From NCBI RefSeq assembly GCF_004342165.1, contig NZ_SMAL01000005.1:1-64000 (forward strand): a DNA stretch of 64,000 nt. The letters run 5' to 3'. Made by a program: the position numbers and the translations under genes. Below the pieces are notes generated by a model. It saw only the letters and a program-made list of their open reading frames with translations, made no database searches and was not told where the DNA came from. This stretch comes from Natranaerovirga pectinivora. Lineage in GTDB: Bacteria > Bacillota > Clostridia > Lachnospirales > DSM-24629. Position 1 is the first letter of the stretch. Each line of letters opens with the position of its first letter. Below are positions 7,615 to 17,064 of this stretch, piece by piece.

Positions 7615-8679
7615 ATGCCTTTTTTAATGAACAAAAATAGAATTGCATTGTGTTTTTCATTTAACAAATATGGTTCAATTGATTTCATTGAAATTAATAA
7701 CAAAGATCTGTTACCAGAAATGCTTAAAGACGGTAATATTGTGTATCTACACAAATGGTTAAGGTCTAGATGTATAGATTTATCACGACGAAATGCTAGG
7801 ATATTATTAGAACAACTAAAAATCAATAACAATTCAATTGACCCCGTTATGTATAATAAAGGAACCTCTTTAATCGATACTTTCTGGATTAAATATAATG
7901 AATCAGAAGCATTTAATGATAATAATTTATATATAAAAGCTTTTGATACTAAAATTTTTGATATAGCTCTTAATGGCGCTTTACAGAGCCTCCCTTTGGG
8001 TATTAATACAGAACTTACTAATATTGGTTCGTTCAATAAAGCTTGGAGTAAAAAGGGTAACAACTGGTGGTTATATAAATTAGGTTCAAAAAAACATATA
8101 TACGCAGAACTGTTTACTTATTATTTAGGAAAATCGTTAGGTATGAATATGGCAGTATATAAACCACTTAGCGATCAAAACTTAATTACCTCTTTGAACT
8201 TTACTGATGAGTCAATTAGTCTAGAACATTATTTTTCATTCAAATATGCATTTAATGATACGTCTTACAATGAATCTACAGTTTATCATAATATGAAGTC
8301 TATCGGGCTACATCATTCTTACCTAGATATATTATTACTTGATGGTATTGTATGTAATCCTGATAGACATGAATTTAATCTTGGAGTCCTAAAAAATACA
8401 AACACAGGTAATTTAGTATCGTTAGCACCAAATTATGATAATAATCTAGCTTTAGGTGCTGAAAGTAACTTAACTCTTTATTTGTTAAGAGAATACTTAG
8501 ATACATTTGGTCTTCCAGAACATCAAATTAAATACATTAATACTCTATCACAAGATTTGATGCTTTCTATAGATACTCAAGTAAAAACAGAAACTGGGTT
8601 TACTGATTTAGACACAACTGATATTTTTAATTACTTTAATCAAGTAATCATTGCATTAAAGTCTTATCAATCTTGCTAA
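7615..8679 (+). CDS. HipA-like kinase-fold protein without a HipB partner
   Basis: 354 residues. The C-terminal part carries the HipA-type kinase signature: LLDGIVCNPDRHEFNLGVL, with the presumed catalytic Asp near residue 250 and the metal-binding Asn five residues later, followed by LAPNYDNNLAL with the metal Asp near 275. HipA kinases phosphorylate cytosolic targets such as GltX and cause dormancy. The usual N-terminal HipA subdomain is not recognisable; residues 1-140 are of unknown type. No adjacent HTH antitoxin gene exists. It is transcribed against its neighbours, immediately next to the truncated recombinase at 7528, so it arrived as cargo. Confidence 0.65.
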   Translation: MPFLMNKNRIALCFSFNKYGSIDFIEINNKDLLPEMLKDGNIVYLHKWLRSRCIDLSRRNARILLEQLKINNNSIDPVMYNKGTSLIDTFWIKYNESEAFNDNNLYIKAFDTKIFDIALNGALQSLPLGINTELTNIGSFNKAWSKKGNNWWLYKLGSKKHIYAELFTYYLGKSLGMNMAVYKPLSDQNLITSLNFTDESISLEHYFSFKYAFNDTSYNESTVYHNMKSIGLHHSYLDILLLDGIVCNPDRHEFNLGVLKNTNTGNLVSLAPNYDNNLALGAESNLTLYLLREYLDTFGLPEHQIKYINTLSQDLMLSIDTQVKTETGFTDLDTTDIFNYFNQVIIALKSYQSC

Positions 8680-8772
8680 AACCTACATAAGTATGAAAAC
8701 AAATACTTGTCATCTATAAATAGATACTAATGTTAATTAATTATTTTACAAAGTATTGATTATCACATTGTG

Positions 8773-9474
8773 TTAAATAGAAATGATATCGTTATATAAA
8801 ACATAATGTTTTTCATCTTGAAAATTTTTATCTATATGAAAATGTCCTGAATACCAATACTTATAATTCACATTATTTTCTATGTATTGTAGAAATTCTT
8901 CTGTAACACTTTCCTCGCAAACCTCATCTCTTAATCCATTTAGATAGTTCTCTCTAAACCCCTTGCTTACCGTATGAGTAATAACGTAATCAATAATGTT
9001 ATCCTCTCTCTGCAGGTTTTCTTTTGCTTCTTTTATTTCTTCTATTGAAGCTTCTTCACTTGCCCACCATGATATATTTTCTCTTCTATCTTTTTTGTCC
9101 GTTGATAATGCACCACCAAAAGCAAAAAACTTTTTGCCTTCAATTGTAAATATTTGTCCACGCATTAAATGATAAACCGAAGGTCTAATTTTATGAACTT
9201 TTCCACCTTTCCATTGCTCAATTGGGTATTCATTTAACAAATTATGATTCTCATGGTTTCCATCTATAAATAAAGTTGTATAGTTTTTATTATTATGCCA
9301 ATCTAACCAAAAACGATCCTTTTGTTCACCAAACCACACTCCCCCAAAGTCACCACATATTATTAGATAATCTTTCTTCGTAAGTTCCTTTTGTAATGAA
9401 AACCTTTTAGTAGTTAATTTTCCTACATCAATACTCCCGTGTATATCTCCCGTAATCAATATCACTGTTCTCAC
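8773..9474 (-). CDS. Metallophosphoesterase
   Basis: 233 residues. Metal-binding motifs in order: ITGDIHGS (D-x-H), IICGDFGG (G-D), FIDGNHENH (G-N-H-E/N), DYVITHT and YWYSGHFH (G-H-x-H). The second motif lacks the second Asp of canonical G-D-x-x-D, as in several phage and island phosphoesterases annotated as Ser/Thr phosphatase-like. Cytoplasmic. The substrate cannot be inferred. Monocistronic, with about 120 bases of AT-rich DNA separating it from the next gene upstream. It differs clearly from the enzyme at 4670. Confidence 0.8.
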   Translation of the reverse strand: MRTVILITGDIHGSIDVGKLTTKRFSLQKELTKKDYLIICGDFGGVWFGEQKDRFWLDWHNNKNYTTLFIDGNHENHNLLNEYPIEQWKGGKVHKIRPSVYHLMRGQIFTIEGKKFFAFGGALSTDKKDRRENISWWASEEASIEEIKEAKENLQREDNIIDYVITHTVSKGFRENYLNGLRDEVCEESVTEEFLQYIENNVNYKYWYSGHFHIDKNFQDEKHYVLYNDIISI

Positions 9475-9593
9475 CTTCTTCTAATTATATTAATAATGCC
9501 TTAGTAAAATAGAATAAAACTATAGTACTAAGACATTATTAAAATTCTTGTTAAATACCTTTTTTTATATAATTTAAATTATATCATTATTTT

Positions 9594-10163
9594 TTATTTA
9601 TAGAGATTAAAATTCTTTTTCACTGCAAATATAATAACTTGATTATCGATAATGTCAATGACTCTTCCTGGACCAACAACCAAAAACTCATCCTTACCTA
9701 TTTTATCCAGGATTCCTATTGGGATATTTTTTTTAATATTGGTTTGAAGCTTATCTAATATTATACTATTGTTTGTTTGTTGATTAAAGTAAGTAAACTC
9801 AAAATAATTTTTATCATCTGATATTCCATACCCTGTTTGATACCCATTAATTTCTTTCTCATAATTGCTATGTTTATGATCAACTATTGTGTATATTATT
9901 GTTTTTTCATTTGCAGATGAGTGCAAACCTCTATGAATAGAATGAATCCTATTTTTTTGCTCTACACTAATCGAAACACCTTGTAATACTTCAAATAATT
10001 CTTCTACTTTTATAAATGCTGTTTTATCATTTTCTCCTAATAAATCTACTTCACTTCTTGTATATCTGTCGATAATACGATCAATTTCTTCGCTGCTAAG
10101 TTCTTTTTGTTTAAAACCAATTACTTCTAATAGTCTCTCATTTTTAATAATATTCTTTTCCAT
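9594..10163 (-). CDS. Hypothetical protein upstream of the phosphoesterase
   Basis: About 189 residues from MEKNIIKNERLLEV, chosen because AAGGAAGG precedes this ATG; the longer frame to 10232 has none. The N-terminal third is helical with an IDRIIDRYTRSEVD segment. The rest is beta-rich (IIYTIVDHKHSNYEKEI, FEFTYFNQQ) and ends VIDIIDNQVIIFAVKKNFNLYK. No membrane segment and no domain I can name. It shares strand with the McrBC module but about 250 bases separate them, so an operon link is unproven. Confidence 0.5.
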   Translation of the reverse strand: MEKNIIKNERLLEVIGFKQKELSSEEIDRIIDRYTRSEVDLLGENDKTAFIKVEELFEVLQGVSISVEQKNRIHSIHRGLHSSANEKTIIYTIVDHKHSNYEKEINGYQTGYGISDDKNYFEFTYFNQQTNNSIILDKLQTNIKKNIPIGILDKIGKDEFLVVGPGRVIDIIDNQVIIFAVKKNFNLYK

Positions 10164-10477
10164 ATTAATACCTTCCTTTTCTTTTTTTAAGTTAATTGTA
10201 AATTTGATAATACAGTTTTTAATAATGATCATCCTTTCTTTAATGTAATCTCATTTTTAAATAATGCTCTTGTTATATTTAATGTACTTTTATCCTTTAC
10301 AGTCCTTATCACTTTTTTCAAAGTACACCCTTAAAATTTTTAAAGTACTAAGGATAATTTTAAAAAGTACATCTATTAATAAAAAAGTATATAAATTGCT
10401 TCTAGTACTAAATGATCTTTTTAGGCATACACCATTTTTATCAATGCATAAAAAAAAGACTTAAACATTATTAAAGT

Positions 10478-11251
10478 TTAGTCTTCTTTATAGTTCATTA
10501 CAAATTTCTTTATATCTACTTTGGTCGCTCTTCCTTTTAGAATATGATTATTTTCTTTTACTTGTACTACGTTTATGAAATATTGATTTTTAAAGGTATT
10601 AAATTCTTCTTTTTCAATGTAAACATTGTGTTTATCATATGTAGAATATACTTGAAATTGCATAACACCATTATCATCAATATTAAAGTAGTACTTCTTT
10701 TCATATTTTGATTCTATATCTTCTATAATACTATCTAATTCCAATGAAGAGTCATATTTCTCTATAGCTTCAACAATACTAAAGAGGGGTTTTTCAATAT
10801 ATTCTGTACCACTATAATTTATTTCATAAAATATGCTTTTTCCATATCTATCAAATCCTATAATATCAACAAAACTACTATAAATGCTTTCTTTAATATA
10901 TCTATACCTTTCATTAGTTAAATCATAATATAATTTGTAGTTATTAATTATTCCATCTGCTTCTTTAGTATGAACTTTTACCATTTCATTATACTCATTT
11001 ATTCTATATACTTCTGTGTAGTCAGAAAAGGAATTGCCATACCCGTAAGTTACTATTAGTTCGGGCACGCCATTAAAATCTAAATCTATTAATCTAGCCT
11101 GACTTACGTTGGTATTTTTCCATTCATATACTAAATGATTGATATAAAGTTCCCGCCAATCTTTATTTTCTTTTAATATAATCATCCCCAAAAATAAAAA
11201 CAATAAACTAAGTGTTATCCCCAAACTCATAATGGAACCTTTATTTCTCAT
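10478..11251 (-). CDS. Membrane-anchored protein, third gene of the McrBC unit
   Basis: About 257 residues from MRNKGSIMSLG, whose ATG follows TTAGGAGATCGT. Residues 6-27 form one hydrophobic helix (SLGITLSLLFLFLGMIIL), so it is exported and anchored. The outer part has an ARLIDLDFNGVPELIVTYG repeat unit, the FG-GAP/VCBS-like pattern (D-x-D-x-x-G-x-x-E-L) of secreted proteins, then beta strands. It begins within about 40 bases of the mcrC stop and is probably cotranscribed. A surface protein in a restriction operon is unexpected; a defence role is inference only. Confidence 0.6.
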   Translation of the reverse strand: MRNKGSIMSLGITLSLLFLFLGMIILKENKDWRELYINHLVYEWKNTNVSQARLIDLDFNGVPELIVTYGYGNSFSDYTEVYRINEYNEMVKVHTKEADGIINNYKLYYDLTNERYRYIKESIYSSFVDIIGFDRYGKSIFYEINYSGTEYIEKPLFSIVEAIEKYDSSLELDSIIEDIESKYEKKYYFNIDDNGVMQFQVYSTYDKHNVYIEKEEFNTFKNQYFINVVQVKENNHILKGRATKVDIKKFVMNYKED

Positions 11252-11291
11252 ACGATCTCCTAAAAAATTATCTAACCTAAGTTTTTTCAAA

Positions 11292-12722
11292 TTAACTACT
11301 TAAAAACTCTTTAATTTTTTGTTCTAATGCATTGCATGAATCGATCAACTCTTTTTTAAAATTATTATATAATTTATCATCTGTACTTTCTGGAACATCT
11401 AACTTTAGAACCTTCAATGGAGTCTTTCTAATATCGCTATTTAATTTCCATTTAGATTCTTCTATACTTTCATTATCGTTGTTAGGACAAATTATTCCTG
11501 CTGCACTTGCGTCTTTTAAATGCACATAATTAATAATTTGTCTAATTGCTTCTGAATCATAATTACCTTTATTCCATCTAGTACTATATTTTGCATCAAA
11601 AATATACTTTTTGTCATTACATTCAACAAAAAAATCTATATAGTTTGGTAATATTTGCATACCATTTTCTTTCTTTAAAACATAAATCTTTTTTTGCTCT
11701 TTTGTATTAATTTTAGTTTTAGAAAACACTTCATTATACAAGAACTTTTCCCACAAATCAGGAACATACACTAAGATACCACTAACTTGATCTGTCTCAT
11801 TCCCATAAACTGATAGCCCATTTCTTTTAATAATATCTAATGATATCTTTCTTAATTCTTCATATTCTTTATAATAAGGGTGATTAACCTTCTTATTCAC
11901 CTCAGGATTATTAATCAAATTCATGGTTGAAGAGTATGATGGGGTATTTTCATTGATTACTCTAATTGCATCTTTTATTGTTACATCTCTTTCATATATA
12001 GATTTCCAAATTTGAGAATTCTGTGCATTTATGTAATTATGAGCTTTTAATACTAACCACATAATAGGGTTGTCATAACTATACTCTCTTTTATTATAAG
12101 CAACTTTTCCCATAAATGGTGTATTCACTTTCATATGTCTTGAAAAATCAATATTTCCTTTTAAATTATACTCATTATATCTTTTTGTTTGATATGTTTT
12201 TAAAAGACCTTTTCTATATGCTGATTTTAAATATGTAGCATAAATGTGCATTAATAATATATCTAAAATATTATTATCTTCCTTTGGAACTGATGGAGAT
12301 TTTTGTATTCCACCTGAAAAATAACTTTCTAACATGGCTTGTAAAAAATTGTATTTATTCTCTTTATCAAATCTTGTACCAATTTCAATCAGTAATGTAT
12401 TTTGATTTTCATCTCTTAATTTCATTACGCCTATAAAATTTCTAACCCAGAAAATACTATCACTTTCAAATTCAACAAGTTTTTCGCTTTTTTTATTTTT
12501 ATCTACCTCAATAGCTTTATCATTATCTATCCAAACCAAATTGTAATCTTTTTTTAATGATTCGATATTATATAATGATAAATTTCTTATAAAATTTATA
12601 TTCTCTTTAGATATTTTTTGAGAATACCCTATGTGCTTATCCTCTGAAATATTAAACGTATCCTCATTTTCATCTCTATGAATAACATATCTTGTATTTT
12701 CTTTCAACTTTATACTTAGCAT
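11292..12722 (-). CDS. mcrC: McrC-like nuclease subunit of a McrBC system
   Basis: 476 residues. The N-terminal half has McrC features (FWVRNFIGVMKL, then LLIEIGTRF and FLQAMLESYFSGG). The C-terminal half carries the PD-(D/E)XK nuclease core: ILPNYIDFFVE followed by YIFDAKYSTRWNKG, giving Asp and D-x-K catalytic residues, then a helix with IRQIINYVH. In McrBC, McrC is the endonuclease and bridges the McrB hexamer; the complex cuts DNA with modified cytosines. The start lies two bases downstream of the mcrB stop (12725), so translation is coupled. Length is near that of other long McrC proteins. Confidence 0.85.
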   Translation of the reverse strand: MLSIKLKENTRYVIHRDENEDTFNISEDKHIGYSQKISKENINFIRNLSLYNIESLKKDYNLVWIDNDKAIEVDKNKKSEKLVEFESDSIFWVRNFIGVMKLRDENQNTLLIEIGTRFDKENKYNFLQAMLESYFSGGIQKSPSVPKEDNNILDILLMHIYATYLKSAYRKGLLKTYQTKRYNEYNLKGNIDFSRHMKVNTPFMGKVAYNKREYSYDNPIMWLVLKAHNYINAQNSQIWKSIYERDVTIKDAIRVINENTPSYSSTMNLINNPEVNKKVNHPYYKEYEELRKISLDIIKRNGLSVYGNETDQVSGILVYVPDLWEKFLYNEVFSKTKINTKEQKKIYVLKKENGMQILPNYIDFFVECNDKKYIFDAKYSTRWNKGNYDSEAIRQIINYVHLKDASAAGIICPNNDNESIEESKWKLNSDIRKTPLKVLKLDVPESTDDKLYNNFKKELIDSCNALEQKIKEFLSS

Positions 12723-12724
12723 TC

Positions 12725-14071
12725 TTATTTATCTTCCTTAATTAAGATATTCTTGCATTTTTCAACAAATTCCTCAGACTTTCCTGGATAACCTTTTACA
12801 TATTCTGTTAATATTTGTTTAATATAATAATCCCATAGTTTTTGATAATTATTGCCACACTTATTAAATTTCCCAAAATAAGAAGGACCAATATGAAAAT
12901 GTTCATTAAGACCGAAATCTTTCCCGTATTCAGTAATGCAATTATTAAGTTTTTTTGCTCTTTCTACTAAATCGTTTAATTTACTATTGTCACAACTCTT
13001 ACTTAACATACTTTTTAAAACCGTTTCCATTACATCATTTGCCTTTATCTCATACCAAGCAAACCTTCTTCTCATAGCAAAATCAAAAACCTCTACACTT
13101 CTATCAATATCATTCATTGTTGCTATTATGTAAACATTCTCTGGTATTTTAAAAGTATCTTTGGAATATTGAAGATTAACACCTATAAATTGTTCTTTTT
13201 CTCTTTCCTTATCGAATTTTTCTCTGTAATCTGGCTCCAAAGCAAACATTAATTCCCCAAAAACTTTTGATATTTCCGCTCTATTGATTTCATCTATAAT
13301 GAAAACGTACTTATTATTTTGATCATCTTTTGCATTGTTACAGAACTCTTTAAAAACTCCATCAATTAATTTAAATTTCAATTGATCACTTGATTGTTCT
13401 TCCTGTACTGGCTTATACCCTTCAACAAAATCTGTGTAATCATAAGATGGATGAAATTGAACTAACTTGATTTGTTTTTCAGGATCATTTTCTCCAATTA
13501 ATTCAATTGCAACTTCTTTAGCAGTGTAAGTTTTGCCTGTTCCTGGTGCTCCATTTAGTATTAATTGTTTATCTAACTCTATTATTTCAATTAAATAATT
13601 CATCATATAACTACAATTAGGTTTTTTTTCTAATTTATTATTTTTTTTGTCCTCAAATGTAAAATTATCAAACCCTATTTTATTTATTTTTTTATTATTA
13701 ATAAATAATTTTGTTATATCATCATTTGAATTTTTAGATCCAACCTGTGTGTATATCTTAAACTCTATACCATTAAAAACGAGCTTATTCTTATCATTAC
13801 CATAGCATTTACTTTCATAATCTTTATCATTTTTAAATCTTTCACTTGAATGTATTTCCTCTATTGTAGAAAATTCACCATTTTTTTTATCTTTCAAGCC
13901 TTCTATGTTCCATATTTCCTCGAACATCTCTTTTAATTGTTCATAATTATTAACTTCATCTTTTTTTTCTTTATCGTTTATATATAGAGATACAACTTTA
14001 AAACATAATGCTCTTTTACTATCAGAACTTTCTTCTTTACCTTTATAAGTAAAATACACTTTATCAGCCAT
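12725..14071 (-). CDS. mcrB: McrB-like AAA+ GTPase subunit
   Basis: 448 residues. A short N-terminal region of unknown fold (about 1-150, charged, with YFTYKGKEESSDS near the start) is followed by the AAA+ domain: Walker A NGAPGTGKTYTAKE, Walker B YVFIIDEINRAEISKVFGEL, and the McrB sensor motif IIATMNDIDRS followed by MRRRFAW. This motif set identifies the McrB clade, which translocates DNA using GTP and activates McrC. The N-terminal part should determine DNA target recognition and does not resemble DUF3578 or EVE domains. First gene of an mcrB-mcrC-membrane protein unit. Confidence 0.85.
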   Translation of the reverse strand: MADKVYFTYKGKEESSDSKRALCFKVVSLYINDKEKKDEVNNYEQLKEMFEEIWNIEGLKDKKNGEFSTIEEIHSSERFKNDKDYESKCYGNDKNKLVFNGIEFKIYTQVGSKNSNDDITKLFINNKKINKIGFDNFTFEDKKNNKLEKKPNCSYMMNYLIEIIELDKQLILNGAPGTGKTYTAKEVAIELIGENDPEKQIKLVQFHPSYDYTDFVEGYKPVQEEQSSDQLKFKLIDGVFKEFCNNAKDDQNNKYVFIIDEINRAEISKVFGELMFALEPDYREKFDKEREKEQFIGVNLQYSKDTFKIPENVYIIATMNDIDRSVEVFDFAMRRRFAWYEIKANDVMETVLKSMLSKSCDNSKLNDLVERAKKLNNCITEYGKDFGLNEHFHIGPSYFGKFNKCGNNYQKLWDYYIKQILTEYVKGYPGKSEEFVEKCKNILIKEDK

Positions 14072-14408
14072 TAAATTCTCTCCTCATCATTCTTTAGACA
14101 CAAACCACTAAATATTTACTTTATTGTATTTTTTTATTATAGTATAAATCTACTTATTATGCTATAATTTTTTGAAATTATTAACACTATATTTCTTTAT
14201 ATTTCTGTAATAATAATTCTTTCTAAATATTAACTAATTAATTATTAATAGTCTAATAAAAATATTTTTTTACATTTCTTTCTCCTTTAATATTCAGTTT
14301 TTGATGCCTTTATTATCCATACCTAGCTTTGACTATCTATAATAGCGTTTGCTATAGGTTATCTTATCTATTCGATTTTAATTACAAGACCAACTTGATT
14401 AGTTTATC
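14072..14408. other. AT-rich intergenic interval upstream of mcrB
   Basis: No gene found. Very AT-rich and likely to hold the mcrB promoter on the minus strand; no site is clear enough to call. It separates the McrBC unit from the 3' end of the first recombinase pair. Confidence 0.4.
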
Positions 14409-15827
14409 CTACCTTATTTTTATATCACATTCTATTTCCATACCATCTATCAAAGATAGCATTATTTTTCCTCCATCAAATACAACCATCTTCTCAATAA
14501 ATATATTAAACAAATCTGTATTAAACTTCTCTATCGACTCTACTTTTTCAATAACCTTTATAAACTGTTTTGCCTTATACTTCTTTAGCAAATCATCACT
14601 ATCCAAATGCTCTTCCCACTTCTTTATAAAATAATCTTTATTCTCTAACATCATATTAAATGTATTTATAAATACTTCATACAAAACCTTATCGTCTATA
14701 TGTTTATTCTCACAAATCTTTTTGCCCTTAATCTCATACTTCCTATTACATCTCCAAATATATCGCCTTAGCCTTTCATCTGTTGAGTTCCATACTTTTC
14801 TCCCAAAGATACTACCACAGCATCCACAAATAACTTTTCCCGAAAAAGGGTTCTCCTTACAAGAATAATCTATCTTGGTTAATCCGTACCTTTCTACATA
14901 GTTTTTTCTTCTCTCCATCTCTAGCTGTACTGCTTCCCACATTTCTTTATCTATAATGGCTGGATGGCTTTCTTCTACATAATACATTGGTACTTCACCT
15001 TTATTTTCTACCCTTTTCTTTGTAAGAAAATCTACTGTATAGGTTTTTTGAAGAATGGCATCTCCTTTATACTTTTCATTGGTTAACATTTTTCTTATAC
15101 TGCTAACATACCATTTAGTTGTTCCATTCCAGTTTTGTATTCTTTCCTCTTCCAATTCTTTGGCTATTCTATTGGCACCTTTTCCATTTAGGAAATCTTT
15201 ATAAATTCGTTTAACTATTTTAGCTTGTTTTTCATTAATAACAAGGTTTCCATCTTCATCTTTATCATACCCTAAGAATTTTTTATGGTTTACAATAACT
15301 TTACCTTGTTCAAACTTTCTCCTTATGCCCCAAGTGGAGTTTTCACTAATACTTCTTGACTCATCTTGGGCTAGTGAACTTAAGATGGTTAGTAGTACCT
15401 CACCTTTTGAATCTAGTGTATTGATGTTTTCCTTTTCAAATAATACCCCAATGCCCAGTTCCTTAAGTGTTCTTACATAATTTAGTGTATCTAAGGTATT
15501 CCTTGCAAATCTTGATATAGACTTTGTAATGATCATATCTATTTTTCCAGCCTTACAATCCCCTATCATCCTATTAAACTGTTCTCTCTTTTTTGTATTA
15601 GTGCCTGATATCCCTTCATCTGCATAAATACCAGCCAGTTCATAATCAGGGTGATTGTCTATATAGTTAGTGTAGTATGCTACCTGCGCCTCATAACTTG
15701 ATAATTGTTCTAGTTGGTCTGTTGATACCCTGCAATAAGCTGCCATTCTCTTTTTCAATGGTTCTAGTTTCTCTGCTGTACTTTGATTGGTTGTTCTTGC
15801 TGGTATAACGGTAACTTTTTTTGCCAT
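14409..15827 (-). CDS. Large serine recombinase, second gene of pair 1
   Basis: About 472 residues from MAKKVTVIPARTT, whose ATG follows GAGGAGG at normal spacing; a longer frame reaches 15848. The resolvase domain starts AAYCRVSTDQLEQ (nucleophile Ser about 35 from the chosen start), with GIYADEGISGTNT and ITKSISRFARNT. Then come the recombinase domain (FLGYDKDEDGNLVIN) and a zinc ribbon (CGCCG near 340, RCNRKYE, KKIC), then a helical coiled-coil tail. The start lies inside the 3' end of the other recombinase (15691-16977). After FIKVIEK the tail differs completely from the 49-kb copy. Confidence 0.9.
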   Translation of the reverse strand: MAKKVTVIPARTTNQSTAEKLEPLKKRMAAYCRVSTDQLEQLSSYEAQVAYYTNYIDNHPDYELAGIYADEGISGTNTKKREQFNRMIGDCKAGKIDMIITKSISRFARNTLDTLNYVRTLKELGIGVLFEKENINTLDSKGEVLLTILSSLAQDESRSISENSTWGIRRKFEQGKVIVNHKKFLGYDKDEDGNLVINEKQAKIVKRIYKDFLNGKGANRIAKELEEERIQNWNGTTKWYVSSIRKMLTNEKYKGDAILQKTYTVDFLTKKRVENKGEVPMYYVEESHPAIIDKEMWEAVQLEMERRKNYVERYGLTKIDYSCKENPFSGKVICGCCGSIFGRKVWNSTDERLRRYIWRCNRKYEIKGKKICENKHIDDKVLYEVFINTFNMMLENKDYFIKKWEEHLDSDDLLKKYKAKQFIKVIEKVESIEKFNTDLFNIFIEKMVVFDGGKIMLSLIDGMEIECDIKIR

Positions 15828-16977
15828 TCTTAATAACCTCCTCAACAATGGTTTCTTCTTTTATCTTAAGCCTGTTAACCTCTTCATCTTTAATAACCGT
15901 TCCATCACAGGCATTTTTTCCATTTTTGATATAATTCCTACATTGCCACACAATCTTTTTACTTGGTAGATTACTGTTCCAAGTTCTTCTTTGTAAGGTT
16001 GCCCCGCACTTGCTACAATATAACATTCCTGTAAGGGGATACCTTTTTAGATATTTCTTTGTATCCCTTTCAATGCTTTTTTCATTTGCTCTTCTTTCTA
16101 TTTCTTCTTGTACCTTACCCCATATTTCTTTTGATACTATGGCAGGATGGTTATCTTCTATATAATAGCTTTCTAACTGACCTTTATTAAGATACGTTTT
16201 TTTCTTCTTATGCTTCGGCACATAATACTTTTGAAGTAAGGCGTCCCCTTTGTATTTTTCATTCTTAAGGATGTATAAGACTGTGTTTTCATACCACCTT
16301 GCCCCTGAAACTGTAGGTATACCCTCTGCATTTAATCCTTTGGCTATGGTAAATACCCCTTTGCCACTTAGGTACTCTGTGAAAATCCTTTGAATCACTT
16401 TTGCTTCTGCTTCATTAATTATCAGATTACCTTTTTTATCCTTATCATAACCAAGGAATCTATTTGTATTAATTATCAGTTCTCCATTTTGGAACTTCTT
16501 TTTAGCGCTCCATCTAAGATTTTCACTGACATTTCTACTTTCTTCTTCTGCAAAAGAAGAGAGGACCGTAAGCATAAACTCACCGTCCTCTGATAATGTA
16601 TTGATATTCTCTTTTTCAAATCTTACTTCTATGCCTAAATCTTTTAATTCTCTTACCAGTTGTAACATCACTACTGTATTTCTAGCAAATCTTGAAATAG
16701 ACTTTGTAATGATTACATCTATTTTTTTCTCTCTACAAAGGTCTAGCATTCTTTTAAATTCTGGTCTCTTCTCTGTTGTTCCAGTTATACCCTTATCTGC
16801 AAAGATACCGACAAACTCATACTTTGGGTTAGAGGTGATAATCCTTTCATAGTAAGTGATTTGATTTTCTAATGACTCACCTTGCTTAGTGTTATCTGTT
16901 GATACTCTTGCATAAGCACAGACTTTTAGTTTTTTATTTTCTACCTTTTTAGTTGGTTCAATAATTCGTACACGCAT
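15691..16977 (-). CDS. Large serine recombinase, first gene of pair 1
   Basis: 428 residues. Resolvase catalytic domain with KVCAYARVSTDN (Ser26), GIFADKGITGTTE and ITKSISRFARNT; recombinase domain around FLGYDKDKKGNL; zinc ribbon CSKCGATLQRRTWN ... QCRNYIKNG ... C. The protein ends soon after the ribbon in a basic low-complexity tail and lacks a long coiled-coil. It overlaps the next recombinase gene by about 140 bases, as in paired cassette recombinases that act together. The ribosome site AAGGGGG precedes the ATG. The upstream region holds an 8-base inverted repeat (16991-17036). Confidence 0.9.
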   Translation of the reverse strand: MRVRIIEPTKKVENKKLKVCAYARVSTDNTKQGESLENQITYYERIITSNPKYEFVGIFADKGITGTTEKRPEFKRMLDLCREKKIDVIITKSISRFARNTVVMLQLVRELKDLGIEVRFEKENINTLSEDGEFMLTVLSSFAEEESRNVSENLRWSAKKKFQNGELIINTNRFLGYDKDKKGNLIINEAEAKVIQRIFTEYLSGKGVFTIAKGLNAEGIPTVSGARWYENTVLYILKNEKYKGDALLQKYYVPKHKKKKTYLNKGQLESYYIEDNHPAIVSKEIWGKVQEEIERRANEKSIERDTKKYLKRYPLTGMLYCSKCGATLQRRTWNSNLPSKKIVWQCRNYIKNGKNACDGTVIKDEEVNRLKIKEETIVEEVIKNGKKSYRYTSKNNQSKYSRETRTIEKENGSLLQGINRPTRTIIKL

Positions 16978-16990
16978 TGCCTTGCCCCCT

Positions 16991-17036
16991 TTCTATCATT
17001 TGGTTAGTACCATTAATCACTCTATTTTTGATAGAA
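16991..17036. promoter_or_regulatory. Inverted repeat upstream of recombinase pair 1
   Basis: TTCTATCA (16991-16998) and TGATAGAA (17029-17036) are perfect inverted arms around 30 bases. The whole block is conserved upstream of pair 2 (51619-51664). Candidate operator or recombination site. Confidence 0.5.
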
Positions 17037-17064
17037 GTCAAGTTTATCGGGGGTATTACTAACA

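Noticed and set aside
7545-8063. 172-residue minus-strand frame
   Set aside because: Antisense to the HipA-like gene, whose kinase motifs are convincing.
10264-10464. 66-residue plus-strand hydrophobic frame
   Set aside because: Low-complexity translation of AT-rich intergenic DNA with no ribosome site.
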